The notes under the pieces: generated by a model
What the model was told of the DNA's origin: nothing
The model's input: only the letters and a program-made list of their open reading frames with translations
Databases searched by the model: none
Shown: positions 26,882-35,293 of the stretch, piece by piece
How the letters are laid out: the number at the start of each line of letters is the position of its first letter
Position numbering within the stretch: position 1 is the first letter of the stretch
NCBI RefSeq assembly: GCF_028368855.1
Contig: NZ_JAQNCY010000002.1
Span: forward strand, 62,001 to 126,000
DNA length: 64,000 nucleotides
DNA from: Leisingera sp. SS27
Lineage (GTDB): Bacteria > Pseudomonadota > Alphaproteobacteria > Rhodobacterales > Rhodobacteraceae
Direction of reading: 5' to 3'
Program-made: the position numbers and the translations under genes

Positions 26882-28816
26882 ATGAAAGACAAGACAACCA
26901 CCACCGAACAGGCAATGGCGCTGATCCGTGACGGCGATGTCGTGACCACCACCGGCTTTGTCCAAAGCTGTATCCCGGAAATGCTGCACGCCGCGCTGGA
27001 GAAGCGGTTTCTGGCAGAAGGCGCGCCCCGCGACTTGACGCTGATCATGTGTGCTGGTGCGGGCGACAGCAAGGGGCTGGGCACCGGGCGGCTGCATCAC
27101 GACGGCCTGTTGCGCCGGGTGATTGCCGGCAACTTCGGCCGCATGCCCAAGGTTGCCCAGGCCGCGCAGGAAAACAAGATCTGCGGCTACAACCTGCCTC
27201 AGGGCGTGATCTCGCAGCTTTATCGCGCCTGCGCCGCCGGCCAGCCCGGCTTGTTCTCCAAGGTCGGCCTGCACACCTATGTCGACCCGCGCCACGGCGG
27301 CGGCAAGGTCAACAAGGTGACCGAGGAGGACATCGTCCGCTACCACGAGGTCGATGGCGAGGAATGGCTGTTCTACAAGGCCACCAAGATCGACGTCGCC
27401 TTCATCCGCGGCACCAGCGCCGACCGCTCCGGCAATATCAGCATGGAGCGCGAGGCGCTGACGCTGGACTGCCTGGCCCAGGCAATGGCCGCCCACAATA
27501 ACGGCGGCATCGTCATCGCCCAGGTGGAACGCATCGTCGAGGACGGCTCAATCAAACCCAAGGACGTGAAGATCCCTGGCCTTCTGGTGGACTGTGTCTG
27601 TGTTGCCGATGATCCGGAGATGCACCGGATGAACTATGGCGTGCAGCACAATCCGGCGCTCTCCGGCGAAATCCGGGTCCCGGTCGAAGGCATCGCCAAA
27701 ATGCCGCTGGACCAGCGCAAGATCATCGCCCGCCGCGCCGCCTTTGAACTGCCGCCCAACGGCGCCGTGAACCTCGGTGTCGGCGCGCCCGATGGTGTCG
27801 CGGCTGTGGCCAATGAGGAAAAGGCAACCCCCTACATCACCCTCACCACCGAGGCCGGCGCCGTCGGCGGTGTGCTGGCGGGCGGCTCCAGCTTCGGCTC
27901 CTCCGCCAATGCCGATGCCATCATCGACCAGAACCAGATGTTCGATTTCTACGACGGCGGCGGGCTGGACCTCACCTGCCTCGGCATGGCCGAATGCGAC
28001 GCAGAGGGCAGCGTCAACGCTTCCCGCTTCGGCGGCCGCCTGAACGGCTGCGGCGGCTTCATCAACATTTCCCAGAACTCCCGCGCGGTGGTCTTTGCCG
28101 GCACTTTCACCGCAGGCGGGCTGAAGGTTGCCGTGGAAAACGGCGAACTGCGCATCGTCCAGGAGGGCCGCAACAAGAAATTCGTGCGCCTGATCGAACA
28201 GATCACCTTCTCCGGGCCCTACGCTTCCAAGCGCTCGCAGCCGGTGCTCTACGTGACCGAACGCTGCGTGCTCCAGCTGACCCCGAAGGGGCTGGAGCTG
28301 ATCGAGATCGCCCCTGGCATCGACCTGCAGCGCGACATCCTCGACCAGATGGAGTTCAAACCGGTCATCGAAAACGTGGCCCAGATGGACGCGCGCATCT
28401 TCCGGGACGAACCCATGGGGCTGATGAACGACCTGTTGAACCTCAACCTCTCCGAACGTGTCACCTATGACGCCGCCCGACACACCATGTTCCTCAACCT
28501 CGAAGGCTGGAGCGTCCGCAAAAGGCAGGATGTCGAGGATCTGGACCGCGTGCTGCAGGACGCCTTTGCCAGAAGCGGCCGGGACGTCAGTATCGTGATG
28601 AACCAGAACGGCTTCCGCATCGCCGAGGATCTGCAAGACAATTACGCAGCCTCAGTCGGCCAGACGCTGGAGACCCATTCGGCCTCGATCGCCCACTACA
28701 CCACCAGCGCCTTCATGCGCCTGAAGATGCAGGGTGAGCTCGCCAGCCGCGGCGTCCAGCCGCATATCTTCGAAAGCGGCGAAGAGGCGCATCAGCAGGC
28801 AATCTGGGGTTCCTGA
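26882..28816 (+). CDS. Acyl-CoA:acetate / 3-ketoacid CoA-transferase (YdiF/Pct-like) with C-terminal extension
   Basis: 644 aa family I CoA-transferase in which alpha and beta halves are fused. Alpha: MALIRDGDVVTTTGFVQSCIPEM, LTLIMCAGAGDSKGLGTGRL. Beta: GAVNLGVGAPDGVAAVANEE and ITLTTEAGAVGGVLAGGSSFGSS, whose Glu forms the covalent acyl-CoA intermediate. Propionate CoA-transferases of this type are about 520 aa; the last 120 residues (from about DLLNLNLSERVTYDAARHTM to HIFESGEEAHQQ) form an added domain found in some proteobacterial homologues. Substrates are probably short-chain acyl-CoAs. The ATG follows GGGGAGGAAGCGCCGCC. It stands alone. Confidence 0.85.
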   Translation: MKDKTTTTEQAMALIRDGDVVTTTGFVQSCIPEMLHAALEKRFLAEGAPRDLTLIMCAGAGDSKGLGTGRLHHDGLLRRVIAGNFGRMPKVAQAAQENKICGYNLPQGVISQLYRACAAGQPGLFSKVGLHTYVDPRHGGGKVNKVTEEDIVRYHEVDGEEWLFYKATKIDVAFIRGTSADRSGNISMEREALTLDCLAQAMAAHNNGGIVIAQVERIVEDGSIKPKDVKIPGLLVDCVCVADDPEMHRMNYGVQHNPALSGEIRVPVEGIAKMPLDQRKIIARRAAFELPPNGAVNLGVGAPDGVAAVANEEKATPYITLTTEAGAVGGVLAGGSSFGSSANADAIIDQNQMFDFYDGGGLDLTCLGMAECDAEGSVNASRFGGRLNGCGGFINISQNSRAVVFAGTFTAGGLKVAVENGELRIVQEGRNKKFVRLIEQITFSGPYASKRSQPVLYVTERCVLQLTPKGLELIEIAPGIDLQRDILDQMEFKPVIENVAQMDARIFRDEPMGLMNDLLNLNLSERVTYDAARHTMFLNLEGWSVRKRQDVEDLDRVLQDAFARSGRDVSIVMNQNGFRIAEDLQDNYAASVGQTLETHSASIAHYTTSAFMRLKMQGELASRGVQPHIFESGEEAHQQAIWGS

Positions 28817-28855
28817 CCCTGGCTGCAGCAAGGGATCCGAGCTCTGCCTGACCAA

Positions 28856-28879
28856 GGCCAGCCCCCTTCGGGGCCGGCC
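28856..28879 (+). terminator. Hairpin after the CoA-transferase gene
   Basis: GGCC-A-GCCCC pairs with GGGGC-C-GGCC across a CTTC loop, with one A/C mismatch. It starts 40 nt after the stop codon. The following sequence has no T-run, so termination is plausible only. Confidence 0.4.
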
Positions 28880-29136
28880 TCTCCAACGGCAGGATGCTGC
28901 AGTCTGAAACCGCCAAATCAGGACCGTTCCTGATCAGCTCGACAGGCTTCATCAAGCGCGTAAATCTCTCTTAGTATGCTGAAAATCCTGAATATTGCCC
29001 GGCAGCATTCGGACCTGCCGGTGGCACCTGATAACATCTCTTCAGCATTTCCCCGATGGCGGAAAAAAGAACTGCACTTTTTTTCAAAAACCCTCTTGCA
29101 CCCCCCTGCAACAAACTTTAGACAGCGCCTCACCGA

Positions 29137-29211
29137 TGGGGTGTAGCCAAGTGGTAAGGCAGCGGTTTTTGGTACCGTGTACCGTAGGTTCGAATCCTAC
29201 CACCCCAGCCA
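29137..29211 (+). tRNA. tRNA-Gln (anticodon TTG)
   Basis: A 75 nt cloverleaf with encoded CCA. The acceptor stem TGGGGTG pairs with CACCCCA, with discriminator G and CCA at 29209-29211. The D-arm contains AGCCAAGTGGTAAGGC. The anticodon stem GCGGT/ACCGT encloses loop TTTTGGT, giving TTG. The T-arm GTAGGTTCGAATCCTAC is perfect. An IS fragment lies about 160 bp downstream. Confidence 0.97.
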
Positions 29212-29372
29212 TCGGCCTCTCACACAACAATCTAAGACAGTTGATTGCCCTCAGACAGGCAAAATACCCCTAGGAATGCCCCTGTGCCTAACTGGTTAGT
29301 TTCGGGCTTGTAGGGGGCTCACTGAAGCCATCTGCCCCCTTGCTGAACCACTCCTAGGAGAAGGCCGCTTCG

Positions 29373-29654
29373 GGGGAGAAGGTACCCTATGTCGCCGATT
29401 GGTTCCGCGACACTTTGAAAGACAAAGGGGTACACGCCGGCATCCCTGGCCGGAAACAGCGGAAGAAACCAGTGAAGCACGACGAACACCGCTACCAACG
29501 GCGCAGCCGGATCGAGATCATGTTCGGCAGGCTGAAGGATTGGCGGCGTGTGGCAACCCTCTACGATATCGGCCCGAAAGTCTTCCTATCAGCCATTGCT
29601 CCCGCCGCACTCGTAATTTGCTGGCTATGTGTCCTGACCCTAGCCGCAACAGCT
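29373..29654 (+). pseudogene. IS5-family (IS427-like) transposase, C-terminal remnant
   Basis: One frame reads YVADWFRDTLKDKGVHAGIPG, then KQRKKPVKHDEHRYQRRSRIEIMFGRLKDWRRVATLYDIGP and VFLSAIAPAALVICWL. This is the standard C-terminal third of IS5-group DDE transposases, including the R-I-E-x-M-F-G-R-L-K-D-W block around the catalytic Glu. No start codon, N-terminal DDE portion or left end is present: the frame begins abruptly in unrelated sequence near 29373. No matching inverted repeats were identified. The frame runs on past the usual stop into the neighbouring LysR gene on the opposite strand. The element is dead. Confidence 0.85.
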
Positions 29655-30527
29655 TCAGGCCTCCGCCTGACGGCTGAGCCAAGCAGCGAATTTGCGGGCC
29701 TCCGGGCGGATCATGCCTGAGCGGGTGACGACATGATACCCCCGGTCCTCGCCCTCGGTGAACAAGGCGCACAAGCGGCCGGCTTGCAGGTCATCTTCAA
29801 CGAACGCCTGGACACTGACCGCGACCCCCTGCCCTGCGCGCACCGCCTGCATCAGCAGGTTGCCGGGCAACCGGGTCCGGGAACCGCGCAATCTGTCCGT
29901 GACACCCCGCGATTCCAGCCAGCGCGAGGCCTCCGTCGTGCCCAGCTCCTCCAGCCAGGGCAGGTCCAGCAAGTCCTCCGGCGCCGCCACCTTACGGCCT
30001 CTCAGCAGACTGCCGGCGGCAATCACTACCATGGGTGACTGCAGCAGCATCCGGGTGTCCATCCCCGCCCAGTTGCCGTCGCCGTAGCGGATGGCCAGGT
30101 CGATTCCGCCCGGCTTCAGCTCCACAATCTCTCCTCGCGGATCCAGCACCAGGTCGATCTCCGGGTGGCTGGCCTGGAACTCCGCCAGCCGCGGCATCAG
30201 CCAATGGGCGGCAAACATCGGCGTACAGGTGACATGCAGCGGCCGGGCCGCGCCAGCTGCCGAAATCTCCTGCACAGCGGCCTCGATGGCGCCGAACCCC
30301 AGCTGCAGCGCCCGGGCCAGATGGACCCCATCCGCTGTCAGTGCCAGCGCCCGGCCGCTGCGGTCCAGCAGCGCCGCGCCCAGATGCGCCTCCAGTGCCC
30401 GCAGCTGCTGGCTTATGGCAGCGTGACTGACATTCAGTGCCACACCCGCTTGCACCACGTTTCCGGTCTCAGCAAAGGCAGTAAAAGCCCTGAGTGCCGC
30501 AAGAGGTGGCATGTGCAGCCAATCCAT
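29655..30527 (-). CDS. LysR family regulator (GcvA-like)
   Basis: 290 aa. The HTH (residues 1-65) reads PPLAALRAFTAFAETGNVVQAGVALNVSHAAISQQLRALEAHLGAALLDRSGRALALT, and an effector domain starts ARPLHVTCTPMFAAHWLMPRLAEF. This belongs to the GcvA-like branch. It is divergent from a 66-aa gene, with a T-N11-A palindrome (30529-30545) immediately at its own start, so it probably represses itself and controls the neighbour. Its 3' end abuts the IS5 remnant, but the coding sequence is intact and has normal length. Effector unknown. Confidence 0.9.
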   Translation of the reverse strand: MDWLHMPPLAALRAFTAFAETGNVVQAGVALNVSHAAISQQLRALEAHLGAALLDRSGRALALTADGVHLARALQLGFGAIEAAVQEISAAGAARPLHVTCTPMFAAHWLMPRLAEFQASHPEIDLVLDPRGEIVELKPGGIDLAIRYGDGNWAGMDTRMLLQSPMVVIAAGSLLRGRKVAAPEDLLDLPWLEELGTTEASRWLESRGVTDRLRGSRTRLPGNLLMQAVRAGQGVAVSVQAFVEDDLQAGRLCALFTEGEDRGYHVVTRSGMIRPEARKFAAWLSRQAEA

Positions 30528-30528
30528 A

Positions 30529-30545
30529 TGTAATTACTCCTTACA
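30529..30545. promoter_or_regulatory. LysR-type operator (T-N11-A)
   Basis: TGTAA-N7-TTACA, a perfect 5 bp dyad in a T-N11-A arrangement, 1 bp upstream of the LysR start codon and 81 bp before the divergent small gene. Confidence 0.55.
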
Positions 30546-30625
30546 CAATGGCATTCTTCTTAACTCGCAGGAATCGCACATTCAGGCAAGAGTCGAGGCC
30601 ACACGCCAAAACAGGAGGCCGTGAC

Positions 30626-30826
30626 ATGCTGACCGATATCTATGCCCGCTCGATGATGACTGCCGCCCGCCAGGACTGCGTGCGGCTGCGCGATCTGCCG
30701 CCCGCCAAACCTTTGCCGCGCGCCTATCAGACACCGCCGCGCGCGCCGGGCCTGCTGGCCAAACTCACCGCATGGCTGCGTGGGCGGCCACGGCAGGTCC
30801 GCTGCATCAATCCGCAGAAGATTTGA
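30626..30826 (+). CDS. Small basic protein, divergent from LysR regulator
   Basis: 66 aa, MLTDIYARSMMTAARQDCV then RLRDLPPAKPLPRAYQTPPRAPG and LLAKLTAWLRGRPRQVRC. It is strongly basic, Pro-rich in the middle, with a C-terminal amphipathic helix LLAKLTAWLRGRPRQ vaguely reminiscent of DUF1127 proteins; family membership is not established. A very good ribosome site (AGGAGGCCGTGAC) precedes the ATG. It is the likely target of the adjacent LysR protein. Function unknown. Confidence 0.6.
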   Translation: MLTDIYARSMMTAARQDCVRLRDLPPAKPLPRAYQTPPRAPGLLAKLTAWLRGRPRQVRCINPQKI

Positions 30827-30836
30827 GAAGAAAAAA

Positions 30837-30882
30837 GCGCCGGTTTTCCAGGAAACGCGCGAACAGATCGGAAAACCGGCGC
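30837..30882 (-). terminator. 13 bp hairpin with T-run on the minus strand
   Basis: GCGCCGGTTTTCC (30837-30849) pairs perfectly with GGAAAACCGGCGC (30870-30882). Read on the minus strand it is followed by CTTTTTTCTTC, a textbook rho-independent terminator. Read on the plus strand it has no T-run, though it lies 10 nt after the small gene's stop and may still act. No minus-strand gene was found upstream of it. Confidence 0.65.
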
Positions 30883-30998
30883 ATGGCCCGTTTGGCCTGC
30901 ACGTCGGCCTCGCGGGATTTCTTGCTGCCCAGGAGGGGTATTGGCCAAGCAGCAAACTCTTTCACCTGCGGTTTTACCCCGGCTGTCAGCTGCGATGT

Positions 30999-31012
30999 TT
31001 GATACGGATCAA
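30999..31012 (+). promoter_or_regulatory. Perfect FNR box before the DUF2270 gene
   Basis: TTGAT-ACGG-ATCAA, a perfect FnrL consensus dyad centred about 57 bp before the ATG at 31063. A class II position would give a leader of about 15 nt. Confidence 0.85.
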
Positions 31013-31062
31013 ACTGGAGCAAATAATTTGCCCGTCCGCGCCAAAAAACTTACCCTCGTGGC

Positions 31063-31755
31063 ATGGACACGTCACAGCGCGAACAGACGGCAGCGGATGC
31101 CCGCGCACCGCTGTCACCGGATGAAGTCGGCGCACTTGCGCATCTCTACCGCGGCGAAATCTACCGCAGTACGGTCTGGCGCACCCGGCTCGACACCACC
31201 ACCAACTGGTCGGTGGTAACTCTGGGCGTGGCGCTGTCGATCTCTTACTCCTCCCCCGAGGCCTCGCCGCTGCCGCTGATCCTCGTGGGCGTTCTGATCA
31301 TCTTCTTCCTGATGCTGGAGGCCCGCCGTTACCGCTATTTCAACGTGTTCCGCGCCCGCGCCCGCTGGCTGGAGACGCATTTCTACACCCCGATGCTGAT
31401 CGAGGGCGATCTGCACCTGGAGGAGCACTGGCAGGACGTGCTGGCCGCCGATTACCTGCGGCCCGAGTACCACGTCGGCGTGATGACCGCGATCGGGCGG
31501 CGGATCCGGCGCAATTACTTCTGGATTCTGCTGATCCAGTCACTGGCCTATGCGGGCAAGCTGGCGGTGCACCCCACCGGCGTGACCTCCTGGCAGCAAG
31601 CGCTGGACCGCGCCGACATCGGCCCCTTCCCCGGTGAGCTGGTGCTGGGCACCGGCCTCTTCTACGTGGTGCTTTGGGGCAGCATCGCCTGGTGGAGCGC
31701 CCGCACCGACGCCGCCCGTGCCAGCAAGCGCAAATCGATGACGTCTATGGGATAA
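31063..31755 (+). CDS. DUF2270 membrane protein, FNR-controlled
   Basis: 230 aa. The N-terminal cytosolic region has LSPDEVGALAHLYRGEIYRSTVWRTRLDTTTNWSVV, then two helices (WSVVTLGVALSISYSS, PLPLILVGVLIIFFLMLEARRYRYF), a loop with LETHFYTPMLIEGDLHLEEHWQD, and two more (NYFWILLIQSLAYAGKLAV, VLGTGLFYVVLWGSIAWW). This layout is that of DUF2270, a widespread alphaproteobacterial family without assigned function. The perfect FNR box suggests use under low oxygen. The segment sits between two IS5 remnants. Confidence 0.8.
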   Translation: MDTSQREQTAADARAPLSPDEVGALAHLYRGEIYRSTVWRTRLDTTTNWSVVTLGVALSISYSSPEASPLPLILVGVLIIFFLMLEARRYRYFNVFRARARWLETHFYTPMLIEGDLHLEEHWQDVLAADYLRPEYHVGVMTAIGRRIRRNYFWILLIQSLAYAGKLAVHPTGVTSWQQALDRADIGPFPGELVLGTGLFYVVLWGSIAWWSARTDAARASKRKSMTSMG

Positions 31756-32086
31756 GACCCGCGCAAAATGAACCCGCCCCATCCGCTGCCGCAGTAACTG
31801 ACCGCACCCCGACGGGAAGATTTGCGCCACCGAAAGCCCCGCTGCCAGCCCGTTTTGCAGGATGCCACGCCCTGTTAGAAGGGCTGCCTTGGTAGAAACG
31901 TCGGTTCATTGAAGACGGCAGGGTCCGCCAATCCTGGCGGAAAGGCAACGGTTATCCGGTCAGGCCGCTTGGGGTAACCTCGGAAGCCGTGCGGTCATGA
32001 ACTTGTTTGCTGGTTTCAATGTAATCGGTGAGATTGGCCAGCATTTGCATCAAAGATGGTTGGGAAAAGGTTGTGAGGGCCAGGTT
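31756..32086. other. Gene-free stretch downstream of DUF2270
   Basis: About 330 bp of lower-GC sequence. On the minus strand a short frame encodes MQMLANLTDYIETSKQVHDR then TASEVTPSGLTG and a stop, possibly a fragment of a lost gene, without recognised family. A small TCCGCC/GGCGGA hairpin lies near 31927. Probably flank of the decayed insertion element. Confidence 0.4.
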
Positions 32087-32540
32087 TCATAACCAGTAAA
32101 TGACGGCTGCGGCTGAGGCGATTGCTGACAGGAAAGCCTGGAGGCATCAATGTAATGAGAGGGGTGGTTGCGCCGTTTTTGTAGCTTTTCGTATTTATCC
32201 AGGGACTTGCGATGCTTTCTACCGGGAATACAGGCGCGTATGCCTTTGTCTTGCAATGCGTTCCCGAACCAACCGATGTCGCAAACACGGTCCCCAAGCT
32301 ATCAGCCGGCAATGGGCAAACTTCTCAGCAATGCGCAGGCACCAATGCAATCACTGTCCTCCACGGCGGTGGCAAACAGATTGAGGAGGCGTCCATGGCT
32401 GCCGCAGATGGCATTGAGTTTGATGTTCGCCCCCTCGTCCGGCCGATCTGGCGTCCACGCCCCCCTTTTTCACCCCCAGACTGGTCTCCGCTCCGTTTCC
32501 GGAGCGTTGAGCCGAGCAGCGCGTTGCAAATCAATGCATC
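32087..32540 (-). pseudogene. IS5-family transposase, frameshifted and internally deleted
   Basis: Minus-strand fragments in three frames follow transposase order: GGEKGGRGRQIGRTRG, then GANIKLNAICGSHGRLLNLFATAVEDSDCIGACALLRSLPIAG and a stop, then LQDKGIRACIPGRKHRKSLDKYEKLQKRRN, then AFLSAIASAAAVIYWL and the normal stop at 32087. The segment between KRRN and FLSAIA, which carries the catalytic Glu and the FGRLKDW block, is missing. At least two frameshifts and one in-frame stop are present. It is related to, but more decayed than, the remnant at 29373, and lies in the opposite orientation. Confidence 0.85.
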
Positions 32541-32608
32541 CTGACCCGAGACCAAGCAGAGAAAACCCCGCACCGTTTGTGGCGGGGTCATTTTAGCTTC
32601 CGCTCAAG

Positions 32609-32929
32609 CTACACTTCCGAACCGATCGGAGCGTTGTTGATCCTGCTCAGATCTTCCATGATGTCGAAGACATGGTCGGTGATGTCGATCACGCCGAACG
32701 CCTCCAGACGTTTCATGTGCATGGCCTTGTAGCTCTCCAAAGACTCGAGATCTTTAAAGAGATATGTCGAACCGAACCGGTCCGAGCCGTGTTCATAGGT
32801 CCAAATCTTCCAAATGACGCCAGGCTCTTGCGCAATGCTTTCTGCGAGTTGCTTCATGCCGGCGGCAGCTTCTTCGTCCAGCGGGCCAGGAACCCGCATA
32901 TGCAGGTCCCAGATTTTTTGAGTACTCAT
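32609..32929 (-). CDS. YdhR family putative mono-oxygenase / dimeric alpha-beta barrel protein
   Basis: 106 aa. WDLHMRVPGPLDEEAAAGMKQLAESIAQEPGVIWKIWTYEHGSDRFGSTYLFKDLESLESYKAMHMKRLEAFGVIDITDHVFDIMEDLSRIN matches the YdhR fold (ferredoxin-like dimeric barrel), whose members are proposed mono-oxygenases or small-molecule handlers. The start at 32929 follows AGGAAGACGCC; an upstream ATG at 32998 lacks a ribosome site. It is divergent from a LysR gene 144 bp away, the likely regulator. Confidence 0.8.
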   Translation of the reverse strand: MSTQKIWDLHMRVPGPLDEEAAAGMKQLAESIAQEPGVIWKIWTYEHGSDRFGSTYLFKDLESLESYKAMHMKRLEAFGVIDITDHVFDIMEDLSRINNAPIGSEV

Positions 32930-33073
32930 GGCGTCTTCCTTTCGTGGTTTCGACCCAGCATCTGCGCCTTGCAGGCGGAGGGATTTCCTGTGGGTCATTG
33001 AGAATAGATTTAGGGAAGCGCACCTGTTAGAAAAATACCATCTTTCAGATCACTTTGTCAGGAAAGTTGAACA

Positions 33074-33982
33074 ATGGCCCACGGCAAGCTGAATGATTTG
33101 ACAGTCTTCGTCGAAGTCGTTCGTGCAAATGGATTTAGAGCGGCGGCAAAAAACCTGAAATTGGGAGCTGGCTCTGTCAGCGAGGCCGTTCAACGATTTG
33201 AAGACCGGCTTGGCGTTCGGCTCATCGAACGCACAACGCGTGCAATTGCCCTGACACGCGCCGGTGAGGCCCTTTATCGAAGAAGCCTGCCAGCATTGAC
33301 GGAACTGGACGCGGCTCTGGAGGATGTCCTTGAAATTGGGGAAGGGCTTGGCGGAACGCTTCGCCTCACCGCGCCAGTTGGAACTGGCAAGCTGTTCCTT
33401 GACGCACTGATTGCTGACTTCGCGGTGATGCACCCTGCTTTGACCATCGAAGTGATCTATGACGAGAGAAAAGTTGATCTTGTTTCCAGTGGCGCCGATG
33501 CTGCTATCCGCGCCGAGACATTGCTTGATCCTGATACCTACGCCATCGCAATTGGGCCGCAGCATGACATGGTCATCGTCGCCAAGCCGTCCTACCTTGA
33601 GGGTGCGAAACCTCTGAGCGCTCCGCAGGACGTGACGCTTCATGACGGGATTTGTTTTGCATTCGGAGACTCCGGCAATCTGGCTCCATGGTCATTCCGG
33701 ACCAGCTCAGGCCCCCTCACCGTCATGCCCAATCCGCGTGTTGTCTCCAACAACGTAAATTCAATACTCAGATACGCGGAACAAGGTTTGGGTCTTGCCT
33801 ATTTGTTTGCAGCAACGGCAGAACCTGCACTTCGAAGCGGAACACTGATCGAAGTTCTTTCAGGCTCTGCAGAGAAGCTTCCCTGCTTTTCTCTCAACTA
33901 TCTGTCGAAGCGAAATGTTCCGGCGCGCCTTCAGGCATTCATCGAGTTTGTCAAAGCAAGAAAACCGACTGGCTCCACCTGA
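33074..33982 (+). CDS. LysR family regulator, divergent from the YdhR-like gene
   Basis: 302 aa. HTH: LNDLTVFVEVVRANGFRAAAKNLKLGAGSVSEAVQRFEDRLGVRLIERTTRAIALTRAGEAL. Effector domain: GGTLRLTAPVGTGKLFLDALIADFAVMHPALTIEV. It belongs to the DsdC/CrgA-like group with short PAPVGTG motif common in proteobacteria. GC content is visibly lower than in its neighbours, as in the YdhR-like gene, which may mean that the pair arrived together. The intergenic dyad CTTTC...GAAAG near 33044-33067 is a weak operator candidate. Confidence 0.9.
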   Translation: MAHGKLNDLTVFVEVVRANGFRAAAKNLKLGAGSVSEAVQRFEDRLGVRLIERTTRAIALTRAGEALYRRSLPALTELDAALEDVLEIGEGLGGTLRLTAPVGTGKLFLDALIADFAVMHPALTIEVIYDERKVDLVSSGADAAIRAETLLDPDTYAIAIGPQHDMVIVAKPSYLEGAKPLSAPQDVTLHDGICFAFGDSGNLAPWSFRTSSGPLTVMPNPRVVSNNVNSILRYAEQGLGLAYLFAATAEPALRSGTLIEVLSGSAEKLPCFSLNYLSKRNVPARLQAFIEFVKARKPTGST

Positions 33983-34156
33983 AATGATGCCGCGTGGCTT
34001 ACGTTGCAGACTTCAGGCAGCACGCAGACTGTCACAGGTGTGTCCAGCGCCCCCTGCATTGCTACCGATGACGCCTTCGCACTGTCCCGGTCGTGTGCTT
34101 GCTTTCACCCATCGGCCGCATCCTTTCCGTGACTTGGCGCTGCATCAAAACGGGAA

Positions 34157-34179
34157 AGGGCCGCCCGATGGGCAGCCCT
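34157..34179. terminator. Terminator between LysR gene and ccoP
   Basis: AGGGCCGCCC-GAT-GGGCAGCCCT, 10 bp arms with one G/T-type mismatch, followed on the plus strand by CATTTTG and on the minus strand by TTCCCGTTTTG. It can serve both convergent operons. Confidence 0.7.
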
Positions 34180-34207
34180 CATTTTGTTTCTGAAAACCGG
34201 TCCCGGC

Positions 34208-35077
34208 TTATTCGCCGCCGCCCAGCTGGTGGACGTAGGACGAAACCGCGCGGATTTCTGCCTCGGTCAGGCGGGTGTTCCAGGCCGGCATCACGCCATA
34301 GCGCGAGTTGCTGACAGTCTCGGTCAGCGTCTCGTAATCGCCGCCATAAAGCCAGATCGCATCCGCCAGGTTCGGCGCGCCCTGCGCGCGGTCGCCGGTG
34401 CCGTCTTCCATGTGGCAGGAGGCGCAGTTGTCGGCAAAGACAACCGATCCGGCCTCGACCTTGGACGCATCCTGCGGCTCAGCCGACAGCGACATCACGT
34501 AGTTGACCACCTGAGAGATCTCTTCCTTCTCAAGCAGTTCGTCGCGGCCGAAGGCAGGCATCTCGGAATAGCGTGCTTCGTCGCTGTCCTCATTGCGGAT
34601 GCCGTGGGTGATGGTTGCGTGGATGTCCTCCACCGAGCCGCCCCAGAGCCAGTCGTCGTCCAGAAGGTTCGGATAGCCCTTGGCGCCAGCCGCACCGGAG
34701 CCGTGGCACTGGGCGCACCAGGTCTTGAACACGGCGGAACCGGCGGACACTGCGTAGGAGCCCAGTTCCGGGTCTTCCGCGATGGCGTTCAGCTCAGCCG
34801 CTTCCAGCTTGGCGTTGACCGGCGCGTTGGCTTCTTCCACCGCGGTGATCTCCGCCGCCACGTCGGCGCGGGTCGACCAGCCCAGCACGCCCGCGGTTGC
34901 GCCGTTGATCAGCGGCCACGCCGGATAGGCGACGGTGTACAGAACACCCCAGATGATGGTGGCGTAGAAGGTCCACAGCCACCAGCGCGGCATCGGATTG
35001 TCGAATTCCTCGATCCCGTCCCACTCGTGGCCGGTGGTGTTCGGATCGCCTTCGAATTTCTGCGATTTCTTGCTCAT
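34208..35077 (-). CDS. ccoP: cbb3 oxidase di-haem subunit CcoP
   Basis: 289 aa. Cytosolic N-terminus, one membrane helix ([21 protein letters not shown], about residues 32-52) and two periplasmic haem c domains with CAQCH and [19 protein letters not shown] just before the helix is diagnostic. It carries electrons from cytochrome c to CcoO/CcoN. The ATG overlaps the ccoQ stop (ATGA). Last gene of the operon, followed by a terminator. Confidence 0.95.
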   Translation of the reverse strand: MSKKSQKFEGDPNTTGHEWDGIEEFDNPMPRWWLWTFYATIIWGVLYTVAYPAWPLINGATAGVLGWSTRADVAAEITAVEEANAPVNAKLEAAELNAIAEDPELGSYAVSAGSAVFKTWCAQCHGSGAAGAKGYPNLLDDDWLWGGSVEDIHATITHGIRNEDSDEARYSEMPAFGRDELLEKEEISQVVNYVMSLSAEPQDASKVEAGSVVFADNCASCHMEDGTGDRAQGAPNLADAIWLYGGDYETLTETVSNSRYGVMPAWNTRLTEAEIRAVSSYVHQLGGGE

Positions 35078-35280
35078 GCCCTCGCCTCCTTATTCGCGGC
35101 GGGTTGGCCCTCACTGGGCGCGGGTGCGTCATCGTGCCGGAACGGGATGTTTGCAGTGTCCTTGTAGGCCTTGGTGCTGCCCGGGCGGAACGCCCAGACA
35201 ATCACACCGATGAAGAAGGTGAACAGGAACAGCAGCATCCAGCTGTCGGCGAACTGCCTGAGAAGTGTGTAGAGTTCCAT
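35074..35280 (-). CDS. ccoQ: cbb3 oxidase small subunit CcoQ
   Basis: 68 aa. One membrane helix [22 protein letters not shown] followed by the conserved [15 protein letters not shown] tail. CcoQ/FixQ stabilises the oxidase complex. The start at 35280 was preferred over one nine codons upstream because it matches the family N-terminus ([14 protein letters not shown]). It lies 13 bp after ccoO and overlaps ccoP. Confidence 0.92.
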   Translation of the reverse strand: MELYTLLRQFADSWMLLFLFTFFIGVIVWAFRPGSTKAYKDTANIPFRHDDAPAPSEGQPAANKEARA

Positions 35281-35293
35281 CTCTGCTCCTTCC

